From NCBI GenBank assembly GCA_964387775.1, contig CAYLZO010000246.1:1-7548 (forward strand): a stretch of 7,548 bases of DNA, written 5' to 3'. This document shows positions 1 to 6,602 of this stretch, in pieces. Origin of the DNA: CAYLZO01 sp964387775 (GTDB lineage: Bacteria > Chloroflexota > Anaerolineae > JAAYZQ01). The position numbers and the translations under genes were made by a program. Below the pieces are notes generated by a model. That model was not told the DNA's origin and searched no databases. It was given only the letters and a program-made list of their open reading frames with translations. The stretch's first letter is position 1, and every line of letters starts with the position of its first letter.

Positions 1-305
1 AACCCTGAAGGTCTGGCCTCCTTTTGAGAATCGGTGGAGGACATAGGGCCAGGAGACAATCACCCCCTCTCCCCCTCACCCCGCAACCACTGCTCCAGCC
101 AAGCCTCCCGCGACGCCGCGACGCACATCGCCGCCGTGCAGCACGCCCCCGGCTACGGCGTCAGGGCTTGGGCGCCCTGGCCGAAAGGGGATAGCCCCGG
201 AGGAAGAGCGACGGATAAAAGCGGACAAGCGGCCGCCCGGGACCATCCGCTGCTACCTGGTTGACTGACAAAACTCCATTCGGCTTTTTAGCGCCAGGGA
301 CAGGA
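1..305. other. Intergenic stretch without a supportable gene
   Basis: No convincing coding region is visible on either strand. Positions 61-88 form a C/T-rich low-complexity tract. Around 210-255 there is a motif, CGGATAAAAGCGGACAAGCG, that resembles in style the AT-richer dispersed repeats elsewhere in the window and may be a degenerate copy of a related element. A short minus-strand stretch (about 150 down to 75) reads like a protein tail (..SREAWLEQWL..) but has no start and no neighbouring context, so it is not called as a gene. Confidence 0.5.
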
Positions 306-393
306 CGCAGATTCGCCGTCCCGGCACCCCGGGGAACGCAGATTTCCGCAGATTCTATGCGCATTCTCATCTGCGTTTATCTGCGAAATCTGC
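306..393. repeat. CGCAGAT-type dispersed inverted-repeat element
   Basis: The heptamer CGCAGAT occurs at 306-312, 337-343 and 347-353, and its reverse complement ATCTGCG at 369-375 and 379-385, followed by AATCTGC at 387-393. The arms 338-353 (GCAGATTTCCGCAGAT) and 379-393 (ATCTGCGAAATCTGC) pair along their whole length with one bulged base, so the element can form a hairpin or cruciform around a loop of about 25 nt. It is AT-richer than its surroundings. Its right part supplies the last eight sense codons and the stop of the nucleotidyltransferase gene on the minus strand. From memory, sequences of this style are common between genes in Anaerolineae genomes; that point is recollection, not something shown here. 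Confidence 0.75.
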
Positions 394-621
394 ATCCAGA
401 TCGCCTTCCACGGCCACATCCACGTCGGAACTGCGGCGTAGCGCGCCCGGCCGTGTCACCGAGCCAAAAAGATAGGCCCGCCGCACCTGGGGGAAGGCGG
501 GCAACACCACCTGGGCAGCGGACCGGGCAAGGGTCGCAACACGGCGGCGGATCACCTCTCGCTCCTCCTCACGCTGGCGATGGCGTTTCTGTAGATTGGC
601 ATAGTAGGCGGCTACGTCCAT
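367..621 (-). pseudogene. Minimal nucleotidyltransferase (MNT-type), C-terminally truncated
   Basis: The 84-residue product begins with a charged helix (MDVAAYYANLQKRHRQ, residues 1-16) and then carries the core of the polymerase-beta-like nucleotidyltransferase fold: LFGS at 51-54, R57-P-G and the metal-binding pair D66-V-D68. Family members transfer a nucleotide to a protein or small molecule; the closest well-known relatives are MntA-type antitoxins and other stand-alone minimal nucleotidyltransferases. The start at 621 is chosen because AGAGGAG lies about nine bases upstream; an in-frame ATG at 693 would add 24 residues but has a poorer ribosome binding site. Related proteins normally continue for some 40-50 residues after the DxD motif, including a third acidic residue. 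Here residues 77-84 (ADFADKRR) and the stop are encoded by the repeat at 306-393, so the third acidic strand is lost. The protein is probably inactive, or at best a partial domain. No HepT/HEPN partner gene is next to it. Confidence 0.7.
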
Positions 622-718
622 GGGGCTAGCTCCTCTTTTCCCCCAGTCACCGAACCTCTCTCCTTTGGGCACCTGGGCAACGGAATAGCGCATCGCATAG
701 GCTCTTTTCTTCGCCCCT

Positions 719-747
719 ATTATACTTCATGTAGCCTGCTGAATCAA
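719..747 (-). promoter_or_regulatory. Near-consensus sigma-70-type promoter for the nucleotidyltransferase gene
   Basis: On the minus strand TTGATT (742-747) is followed by a 17-nt spacer and a perfect TATAAT (719-724). Initiation would fall near 712, giving a leader of about 90 nt to the preferred start at 621, or about 18 nt to the alternative ATG at 693. The -35 box overlaps the stop codon of the upstream gene remnant. This is the best-matching promoter in the window, although it now drives a truncated gene. Confidence 0.6.
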
Positions 748-1010
748 GTGCCGGACTTGGACAACAAGACCTGGCGTTGCAACCGCACGCGCCAGCCGGG
801 CGCGTCCTCCAGCCCGTAGCGCAACGCGAGCCACTCGCGCTCGGGGACAAAGGTGCGAGCCAGGAGCCACAGAGCATCGCGGGGGAGATCCACCACCAGC
901 AGCAAGAACAGACGCGAGATGCCCCCCCGGGGTAAACTTTGACCTGCTGCCAGGGCCCGGAGAAAGATCAAGCGCTGAAAGCGAAGCGCCTTTGCGCGTC
1001 GGCCGGATGC
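744..1010 (-). pseudogene. C-terminal remnant of an unrecognised gene
   Basis: The minus strand reads through to a TGA at 744-746 with a protein-like tail containing SRLFLLLVVDLPRDALWLLA, then FVPEREWLALRYG and a basic end. The pattern of a hydrophobic, Arg-rich segment followed by F-P-x-x-E-W-L-x-x-R-Y-G resembles from memory the C-terminal end of the uncharacterised nucleotidyltransferase family NTP_transf_5 (PF14907); this is a weak resemblance that could not be tested. No start codon with a ribosome binding site is present: upstream the frame runs into the left side of the transposase remnant, whose insertion presumably removed the N-terminal part. The low-complexity run of seven C at 920-926 may also hide a frameshift. 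It might instead be a chance open frame. Confidence 0.3.
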
Positions 1011-1017
1011 TTTACAT

Positions 1018-1640
1018 ATGGCAGAGTGTTTCATAAGTCATCCGTTCGCCCGGACGAACCTTTTTTGTGGGTACCCGGACAACGATGGCGGGTTCCAGCT
1101 CGGCTACTGCCTGGTCTGGATCGTGGACTTTGGGACGGAGTTGCCCATTGCCCTGGTCTTTGGTGCAGGCAACGCTCAAGATAGCCCCTTGGCCAAGCCG
1201 CTGTTGGAGCAGGCCTGCGACGAACACCCGCACCTGGCCCGCCGTTGTGAGTACTCTATCGGCGATGGCGGCTATGATACCCTGGCCATCTTTGACTTCA
1301 TTCTCACCCGGCTGAAAGCCTTGCCGGCCATCGTCAAGAACCCACGCAACGCCGCTGATCCTGAAGCTGACCTGGCCACTGATGCCCTCTGCATCTTGCG
1401 CCGGCGCAGCCCGCTGTACATGGCCCTCTTTCACAGCCCCACCAGTGTCGAGCGGACCAACAGTTGGGCCAAGCTGACCTTCCGCGGAGCGTCAAGTACC
1501 ACAAGCAGCGAGGTTGGAATGCGGTGGAGCATTGCGTGCTCTTTGCCGCTATTGCCATGTTGAGCGTAGCCTGGGTGGCGGTCAAGACCGGACATCCAGA
1601 CAAGATCCGCTCGGCTCGGACGTGGATCAGCCGCCACTAA
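1018..1640 (+). pseudogene. Degenerate DDE transposase (IS4/IS5-superfamily type), truncated and frameshifted
   Basis: The open frame from 1018 contains recognisable core motifs of an RNase-H-fold DDE transposase: GGFQLGYCLVWIVDFGTELP (residues 24-43), NAQDSPLAKPLLE (52-64), YSIGDGGYD with the second catalytic Asp at residue 83 (codon 1264-1266), and SVERTNSWAKLTF with the catalytic Glu at residue 145 (codon 1450-1452) in an E-x6-K arrangement. After LTFRG the frame breaks. A one-base loss at about 1486-1491 moves the true C-terminus into the next frame, where VKYHKQRGWNAVEH, VLFAAIAMLSVAWVAVKTGH and PDKIRSARTWISRH run from 1491 to a TAA at 1638-1640. The N-terminal half, including the first catalytic Asp, is missing, so the apparent start at 1018 is not a real start. 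Terminal inverted repeats and target duplications could not be identified. The element is dead; it is a scar of insertion next to the gene remnant at 744-1010. Confidence 0.8.
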
Positions 1641-1860
1641 CCTGACGGCGCGGCGAACTTTTGTATTCTCCCGACGGCCTATCTGGGATGTCGGTTGCTT
1701 CCGTGCGTCTCAAACTGGCCACACGGCCCGTCTCCTGAACACGGCTGAGCACGGAACGGGCCAACACTCGCCTCCAGCCGCCCGGATGGCACTCTTCTGA
1801 AGGCTATGATGCTGAATTGTTAATGTACCAACTCGCCAAGTTGGAAGTTGTGAAACACTC
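1641..1860. other. Intergenic gap with short inverted repeats
   Basis: No gene is supported between the transposase remnant and the end of the GT4 gene. Two short dyads are present: GGCCCGT (1725-1731) with ACGGGCC (1756-1762), separated by 24 nt, and CCAACT (1828-1833) with AGTTGG (1839-1844) around a 5-nt loop. The second is a compact 6-bp hairpin but has no T-run on either side, so it is not called a terminator. Part of the left side (about 1641-1740) may belong to the decayed insertion element. Confidence 0.4.
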
Positions 1861-1861
1861 T

Positions 1862-1930
1862 GTATTCCGTATTGCGTGTTGCGTGACAGAATACGCAATA
1901 CGCATCACGCACCACGCATCACGTTTCACG
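1862..1930. repeat. TGCGTGATGCGTATTGCG-type intergenic repeat at the end of the operon
   Basis: This AT-richer tract is made of short overlapping variants of GCGTGA, GCGTATTGCG and GTATTC in both orientations. CGTATTGCGT (1868-1877) pairs perfectly with ACGCAATACG (1893-1902) across a 15-nt loop, and GTATTC (1862-1867) pairs alternatively with GAATAC (1889-1894). On the minus strand it directly follows, and slightly overlaps, the last codons of the GT4 gene, so a transcript of the operon would end in this foldable sequence. It lacks a U-run. Its composition differs sharply from the GC-rich coding DNA next to it. Confidence 0.65.
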
Positions 1931-3172
1931 CTTCAGTAGTGGCCGGATGTCGCGCTCAAAGATGGCCGACCAGGTGTACTTTTGGCGCACGCGCTTGCGC
2001 AGTTGGTGGACGGGATTGCCGTCGGCCCAGGCCAGGAGTCGCCCGGCGAGGGCCTCGGGTTCCTCGTCCTCCCCGATGCGGATCACGTCCTCGCCGCCGA
2101 TCTCGACGGCCGCCGGCACAGCACTGCTGACCACCGGCACCCCGGCCAGGCCCGCCTCCAGGACCGGCATGCCAAAGCCCTCGCGGTGGCTGGGCATGAA
2201 CATCAGGTCGCAGGTGCGAAAGAGGTCGCCGACCACGTCAGAGCCGATGGTGTAGGGCTCGTCGGGCTCTGGCCCCGATTCAAAGACGAAGCGCATCTCC
2301 TCTTCGACGCCCAGGTCGGCGCGCAGCGATTGCAGTTTGCGAAAATAGCCCATGCTCTTGGCGTCGTGGGGATCGGGCGGGCCGGTAAGCACCAGCTTGG
2401 GCCGGATGCCCCCGGCTTTCAAGGCGGCGACCGTGTGCAGCGCGTACTCGACGTTCTTGGCCTGGGTGACGCGCACGGGCATGAGCAAGACCAGGTCTGC
2501 TGCCAGCAGGCGCAGCCGCTCGACCAAAGCCGCTCCCTCGTCCGTGAGCCCGAGCAGTGCCTGGGCGTCCACGCCGTTATAGACGACGCGGACCTCCTCC
2601 TCGGAGCAGTCGAGCAGATCGACCAGGGCTTCCTGCCGCTGTTTTGATACGACGACGTAGGTCACGTCAGGGCGGTAGGTGCGCAACAGGTCCCACGGAT
2701 AGCCGGAATGGAGCTTGGCGCGGGATCTGGGGCTCGTCCAGTCGAAATCGTGGCACCAGGCGATCAGGTTCGGCATTTCGCCCGCGTCGAGTAACCGGAA
2801 CAGCGCGGCGGTCAGGGGCAGGTTAAAGCGCTTGGTCAGCACGTTGTGGGCGATGACATTGTCAAACGGGGCCAATTCCGAAGCCAGCGCCTCGACGAGT
2901 TCATCGACGAATGCTTCGAAACCGGGCGGCACCTGACCCCCTTCCAGTTGGCGGCTCATTTCTGCCACCCGGGGATGCCGCGAATCGACTTGGGGGAGCA
3001 GGACAAAGTCCGCCTCCGGGGCCAGCGCCTCTGCTTCGCCACGGCCGGCGACGACGGCAACGGGATGGGCGGCTTCGACAAAGGCCTCGACGTGGGCCTG
3101 GATGACCACCTCGACCCCGCCGATGATGGGGGGCGCGGTGTAGTGCAGGAAGGCAGTCTGGGGCAAAGTCAT
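1919..3172 (-). CDS. GT4-family glycosyltransferase (GT-B fold)
   Basis: This 417-residue cytoplasmic protein transfers a sugar from an activated (usually nucleotide-sugar) donor to an unknown acceptor. N-terminal Rossmann domain: APPIIGGVEVV (13-23) with the Gly-Gly acceptor-side loop, and CHDFDW (140-145). C-terminal donor-binding domain: VVYNGVD (196-202), PVRVTQAKN (232-240) with R234 and K239 as the usual phosphate-binding Arg/Lys pair, then SHREGFGMPVLEA (328-340) with E331 and E339 forming the E-x7-E signature. No signal peptide or membrane helix is seen. The length is normal for GT4. It is the last gene of the GH63-GT20-GT4 operon, starting 15 nt after the GT20 stop; its own ribosome binding site is weak (AGCGAG), suggesting translational coupling. 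The final residues RET and the stop codon fall in the repeat at 1862-1930. The donor and product are unknown; trehalose-like, glucosylglycerate-like or other solute glycosylation are all possible. Confidence 0.85.
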   Translation of the reverse strand: MTLPQTAFLHYTAPPIIGGVEVVIQAHVEAFVEAAHPVAVVAGRGEAEALAPEADFVLLPQVDSRHPRVAEMSRQLEGGQVPPGFEAFVDELVEALASELAPFDNVIAHNVLTKRFNLPLTAALFRLLDAGEMPNLIAWCHDFDWTSPRSRAKLHSGYPWDLLRTYRPDVTYVVVSKQRQEALVDLLDCSEEEVRVVYNGVDAQALLGLTDEGAALVERLRLLAADLVLLMPVRVTQAKNVEYALHTVAALKAGGIRPKLVLTGPPDPHDAKSMGYFRKLQSLRADLGVEEEMRFVFESGPEPDEPYTIGSDVVGDLFRTCDLMFMPSHREGFGMPVLEAGLAGVPVVSSAVPAAVEIGGEDVIRIGEDEEPEALAGRLLAWADGNPVHQLRKRVRQKYTWSAIFERDIRPLLKRET

Positions 3173-3187
3173 GGGCTACGCTCGCTT

Positions 3188-4729
3188 TCAGAGGTTCAGG
3201 TCGGCGAGGGCCCGCAACTGGCGGCAGAGCCAATCGGAAATGTCCTCCCGCTCGATGGTCCAACGGAGCCGTTCGACCCGCTCCAACCGTTCCGGGGCGG
3301 GCATCGTCAGCGCCTGATGGAGGGCCTCGGCCGTGGCATAGACGTCGCAGGGCGAGACGACCAGGGCGCCCGGCTCCAGCTGCTGCCGCGCCCCCGCCCG
3401 TTCAGAGAGGATGAGCACCCCGTCCTGCTTGTTCACAATCGGTCCCTCCTTGGCCACCAGGTTCATGCCGTCGGCGATGGCGTTGACCAGGAGGGCGTCG
3501 TAGAGCTGCAAGGCGGCCACCGCCCGGGGATAGCTCTCGCCGACGAGCACCCGCACCGGCTCCCACTCGCTGTCGCCATAGTCCGCGTTCACCCGGCCGG
3601 CCGCAGCCATGAGCTCATCCAGGTAGCTGCGGTACTCGTCCACGCCCAGGCGCGAGGGCACGAGCAAGGCCAGGAACTTGACCTGGCCTCGATGCTCGGG
3701 GTAAAGCTCCAGCATCTCTTCGAAGGCCAAAAAGCCGCGGATGATGTTCTTGCTGGGCTCGATGCGGTCTACGCGCAGGATCAATCGGCAGGTCTCGGTC
3801 AGGTCCCGGACCTCGGTGCGCAGTTCGGCCACCTCGGGCGACGCGGCCAGTTGGCGCAAGGCCTCGACGTCGATCGAGATGGGAAAGTCGCGGACGTAGG
3901 TCGTATGGCCGTGGTCCTTGTGGTAGATCCGCATCCGCTCGTGATGGACTTCCACGTTGGAGAGGAGCGCCTGGCAGGTGCGCAGGAAGTTTCGGGCGTC
4001 GTCGCGGGTCTGAAAGCCCAGCACGTCCACGGCGCAGAGGGCGTTCAAGACGCCCTGGCGCATGCCGGGCGGCAGGATGCGCCAATATTCCGGCCCGGGC
4101 CAAGGGATGTGGACAAAGTGGAGGATCGCCGGCGACTGGGCCTCCGGTTCCTGTGGCTCTCGCAGGTGGGTGCGCAGGTAGTCGGCCACCAGGTAGAGGT
4201 GATAATCCTGGAGCATGACCACCGTGGGCTGGTCGTTGGCGAGGACCTGTTCGGCGATGGCCTCGGCAAAGAGCCGGTTCACCACCTGATAGCCCTCCTG
4301 CCAGGCCTGCCACGTCGCTCGATTGATGATCGGCTGCCGGGGAACGTCCCACATGGAGTGCTGCAAAAACCAGAGGAGCGGGTTGGCGATGACGTTGTAG
4401 TAGCCCTCGTAAGCGGCTTCGTCGGGCTGAAGAAAGTGGACCTGGACGGTGGTCCCTTCCTCCAGTTCCACGTTGCCCGTGCCCCACGATGCATCGGCCT
4501 CGGTTCGGGCGCAGGCGATCCAACTGGCAGCGGCAGCGTGGCGACACAGTCCCGTCAGGGCCGTAACCAGCCCGCCGCCCCCTCGCTCGTAGCTCAGCGA
4601 CCCATCTTCTTCCTCGTGGAACGTGACCGGGGCACGGTTGGCGGCGATGATGAGGGAACGATTGGCAAAAAACTCGGCTTGCAACTCGTCACAGCTTTGA
4701 ACAGAATCTTCTTGTTCCGTCTCCACCAT
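3188..4729 (-). CDS. GT20-family trehalose-6-phosphate-synthase-like glycosyltransferase
   Basis: The 513-residue protein belongs to the OtsA family, whose classic reaction joins glucose from UDP- or ADP-glucose to glucose-6-phosphate. Visible motifs: NRAP (31-34, with the sugar-phosphate-contacting Arg), GGGGLV (50-55), NPLLW (116-120), QDYHL (174-178), HIPWP (207-211), GFQT (238-241), RVDRIEPSKN (319-328, R319 and K327 as the donor-phosphate pair) and DGMNLVAKE (420-428, D420 and E428). Three points differ from canonical OtsA: QDYHL instead of HDYHL, about three extra residues between the conserved Arg and Lys, and VNAIADGMN instead of the usual VTPLRDGMN. It may therefore be a divergent subfamily with another acceptor, for example glycerol-3-phosphate. 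A good ribosome binding site (GGGGAGG) lies about seven bases before the ATG. It starts 12 nt after the GH63 stop. No OtsB-type phosphatase domain or gene is present in the window. The gene symbol is left blank because the acceptor is uncertain. Confidence 0.85.
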   Translation of the reverse strand: MVETEQEDSVQSCDELQAEFFANRSLIIAANRAPVTFHEEEDGSLSYERGGGGLVTALTGLCRHAAAASWIACARTEADASWGTGNVELEEGTTVQVHFLQPDEAAYEGYYNVIANPLLWFLQHSMWDVPRQPIINRATWQAWQEGYQVVNRLFAEAIAEQVLANDQPTVVMLQDYHLYLVADYLRTHLREPQEPEAQSPAILHFVHIPWPGPEYWRILPPGMRQGVLNALCAVDVLGFQTRDDARNFLRTCQALLSNVEVHHERMRIYHKDHGHTTYVRDFPISIDVEALRQLAASPEVAELRTEVRDLTETCRLILRVDRIEPSKNIIRGFLAFEEMLELYPEHRGQVKFLALLVPSRLGVDEYRSYLDELMAAAGRVNADYGDSEWEPVRVLVGESYPRAVAALQLYDALLVNAIADGMNLVAKEGPIVNKQDGVLILSERAGARQQLEPGALVVSPCDVYATAEALHQALTMPAPERLERVERLRWTIEREDISDWLCRQLRALADLNL

Positions 4730-4741
4730 TGCGGACCTCCC

Positions 4742-6505
4742 CTATTCCTCATTTGGCTCCTCACCGCTCGCCTGGATGGCCAGGTCGATAAAGGTCGCAG
4801 CGGTCCAGCCAAAGGCAGCAGCAGCCGTGGACGGAGGTTCGCCCGTCTCGGCATTGTAGTATTCATAGAGGCCCGGCTGACTCATCACCAGCTCGAGCGT
4901 CCGTTCCCGCAGGCTACTGGCCAGTTCATACTCGCCGATCTGTCGAAGCGCTTCGACAAAGATGTAGTTGATATTGACCCACACCGGGCCGCGCCACATC
5001 GTCTCCGGATCATAATGGACGTCGTGGCGGGCCACGGTCGGAATGACGAGCTCCCCTCCGAATTCGTCAGGGTTGGTCAAGTGGCCGATGAGCCGGTCGC
5101 ACAGTTCCTTGGGCAACTGACCGGTCCACAGGGGATAAAGGTTGAAAGGCGTCAGCACCGGAACGGGCTCTTCTTCGTGTAAAGCGCGAAAGAGGCCGGC
5201 TTCCTCGTCCCAGAAATCCTCGATCATCCGCTCGACGATGGCCTTGGCCCGGCGGCGCCACATGGCCCCTTCGGCGTCCATGCCCAGGGCTTCGGCCATC
5301 ATGGCCAGCGAGCCCATCTGCACGCAGAGGTAGGTGTTCAGGTCCGGCGACTCGACGGGCATGCCATAGTCCCACAAGGGGCTGTCGTCCAGGCCCGAGG
5401 AGTAGGGATGGTTGTATTGCACCAGGCCATCGGCGTCGTCGTCGTTCATGGCAAACCACCAGGCGTTCCAGCGCACCAGCGGCACATAGATCTCTTGCAG
5501 GAAATCGCGATCGGGGTCCGTCTCGTCGAGCTTGAGGGCAGCCCAGGCCATAATCGGTGGCTTGGTCACCTCGGCGCGGAGGGGGTGCTCGATGTCGGCC
5601 ACCACGTCCTCGTCATAGACGGCGTCGGGGATCATGCCGTCGAGAAGCTGGCAATCGAGCATGGTGCGCAACTGGTTCCGGGCCAGCACCGGGTCCACGT
5701 GGCGAAAGGCGAGGGCGTGAAAGCAGGCGTCCCAGTTCCAGACGCCGACGTACTGGACCTTGGAGGGCATCATGGCCTCGTGGGCGACCCGGCCCAGGGG
5801 CCGCACCAGGTTGTTGCTCATCACCCACCAGGCGTAGTAATAGTGGTAGCGATAACGCTCGGCGACAGGCGGGACCTGGTCGAACCAGTCGTGCCAGCGG
5901 CGCTCGGCAGCCTCCAGCGTCTCGGAAAAGGGCTGGGGCTTGCCATCCAGCTTGATGTCGTTGCGGATGGTGATGTGAACGGCGACGTCCTCGCCGGCAT
6001 CCACCACGAACTCGATCACGTACGATTCTCGCTCCAGGCCCAGCTCGTTCTTGAGCACCTGGCCGTTGGTCCGGAAAGCCAGGTTGCGGACGGCCATCAG
6101 GCTGCCGCCATCCTCCCGCTTTTGCCACATCTGGGTGCTGACCCGGAAGCGGATTCCGGCAGAAACCCCGGGGGGCAGGCCGATGGCCAGGGTATCGTGA
6201 TCGTCGAAAGCGAGGCTAAATCGGCCCAGGCGGGTCTGCAAAAAGAGGGCGTGGGGATAGACCGTCAGGTTGTAGGTGAGGGGCATCCCTTCTTCGTCGA
6301 TAAAAGCGAGGTCTTGGATGTAAGGTGGGCGAAAGCGGTAGGTATCGAGGCCCGGTTGGAGCGAAGTCAGCCGCTCGGCCAGCTTGATGTAGAGTCGATC
6401 TTGATCGGCGGACTTGAACACCAAGAGCCGCGAACCCCGGTCGCTAAAAGGTACGCGACTGACGTCAATGTGATCTTGTAGCAGGTTCAGGTACGGTGAT
6501 TCCAT
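4742..6505 (-). CDS. GH63-type (MGH1-like) glycoside hydrolase
   Basis: The 587-residue protein has an N-terminal beta-rich region (about 1-210) and a C-terminal (alpha/alpha)6-barrel of the GH63/GH37/trehalase type. Barrel motifs: VGVWNWDACFHALAF (253-267), QLLDGMIPD (286-294), KPPIMAWA (315-322), SSGLDDSPLWD (369-379, with D373 the likely general acid), TMWRGPVWVNINY (502-514) and LYEYYNAETGEP (546-557, with E548 the likely general base), followed by FGWTAATFID. Known family members include processing alpha-glucosidases and the mannosylglycerate and glucosylglycerate hydrolases, so an alpha-glucoside is the probable substrate. No signal peptide is visible, suggesting a cytoplasmic enzyme. 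It is the first gene of the operon. The ATG at 6505 is preceded by GGGAG about seven bases upstream, and a promoter lies just upstream. Next to a GT20 and a GT4 enzyme, it may recycle or trim the compound they make. The specificity is not deducible. Confidence 0.85.
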   Translation of the reverse strand: MESPYLNLLQDHIDVSRVPFSDRGSRLLVFKSADQDRLYIKLAERLTSLQPGLDTYRFRPPYIQDLAFIDEEGMPLTYNLTVYPHALFLQTRLGRFSLAFDDHDTLAIGLPPGVSAGIRFRVSTQMWQKREDGGSLMAVRNLAFRTNGQVLKNELGLERESYVIEFVVDAGEDVAVHITIRNDIKLDGKPQPFSETLEAAERRWHDWFDQVPPVAERYRYHYYYAWWVMSNNLVRPLGRVAHEAMMPSKVQYVGVWNWDACFHALAFRHVDPVLARNQLRTMLDCQLLDGMIPDAVYDEDVVADIEHPLRAEVTKPPIMAWAALKLDETDPDRDFLQEIYVPLVRWNAWWFAMNDDDADGLVQYNHPYSSGLDDSPLWDYGMPVESPDLNTYLCVQMGSLAMMAEALGMDAEGAMWRRRAKAIVERMIEDFWDEEAGLFRALHEEEPVPVLTPFNLYPLWTGQLPKELCDRLIGHLTNPDEFGGELVIPTVARHDVHYDPETMWRGPVWVNINYIFVEALRQIGEYELASSLRERTLELVMSQPGLYEYYNAETGEPPSTAAAAFGWTAATFIDLAIQASGEEPNEE

Positions 6506-6527
6506 TCACGCACTCCCTCTGAGACTC

Positions 6528-6541
6528 GGTACTATGGTACC
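6528..6541. promoter_or_regulatory. Operator-like dyad overlapping the operon promoter
   Basis: GGTAC (6528-6532) and GTACC (6537-6541) form a perfect 5-bp inverted repeat with a 4-nt centre. It covers the proposed -10 box and start region of the glycosyl operon, a position suited to a repressor site. The dyad is short, no regulator gene of a sugar-responsive family is in the window, and chance cannot be excluded. Confidence 0.3.
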
Positions 6542-6562
6542 AGAACAGGGGCAAAAAGGCAA
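6534..6562 (-). promoter_or_regulatory. Probable promoter of the GH63-GT20-GT4 operon
   Basis: On the minus strand TTGCCT (6557-6562) is followed by a 17-nt spacer and TACCAT (6534-6539), each matching the sigma-70-type consensus at four of six positions. It lies between the terminator of the CarD gene and the GH63 start at 6505, with initiation expected near 6527, giving a short leader of about 20 nt that includes the GGGAG ribosome binding site. The strong upstream terminator makes an independent promoter here necessary, which supports the call more than the modest consensus match does. Confidence 0.45.
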
Positions 6563-6602
6563 AGGCGCCGGTAGCTCCGTCAGAAGCACACCTTGAGGGA
6601 CG

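Noticed and set aside
75..180. Minus-strand stretch reading like a protein tail (SREAWLEQWL)
   Set aside because: Too short, no start, no motif and no context; chance cannot be excluded.
939..1184. Plus-strand 81-codon open frame
   Set aside because: It overlaps the transposase remnant in another frame and lacks recognisable motifs.
1828..1844. Terminator hairpin for the glycosyl operon
   Set aside because: The 6-bp stem CCAACT/AGTTGG has no T-run on either strand and lies about 75 nt beyond the GT4 stop.
3188..4729. Fused OtsB phosphatase domain on the GT20 protein
   Set aside because: The protein ends at residue 513 shortly after the GT-B fold; no HAD-type DxDxT motif follows.
2846..5182. 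A 778-codon open frame on the plus strand across the GT4, GT20 and GH63 genes
   Set aside because: It is antisense to three genes with clear family motifs. Those genes all lie in the same frame, so the stop-poor antisense frame of GC-rich coding DNA stays open across the gene boundaries. Its translation has no recognisable domain.
5408..6481. A 357-codon open frame on the plus strand opposite the GH63 gene
   Set aside because: Same antisense effect within the GH63 gene; repetitive Gly/Val/His/Asp composition and no family motif.
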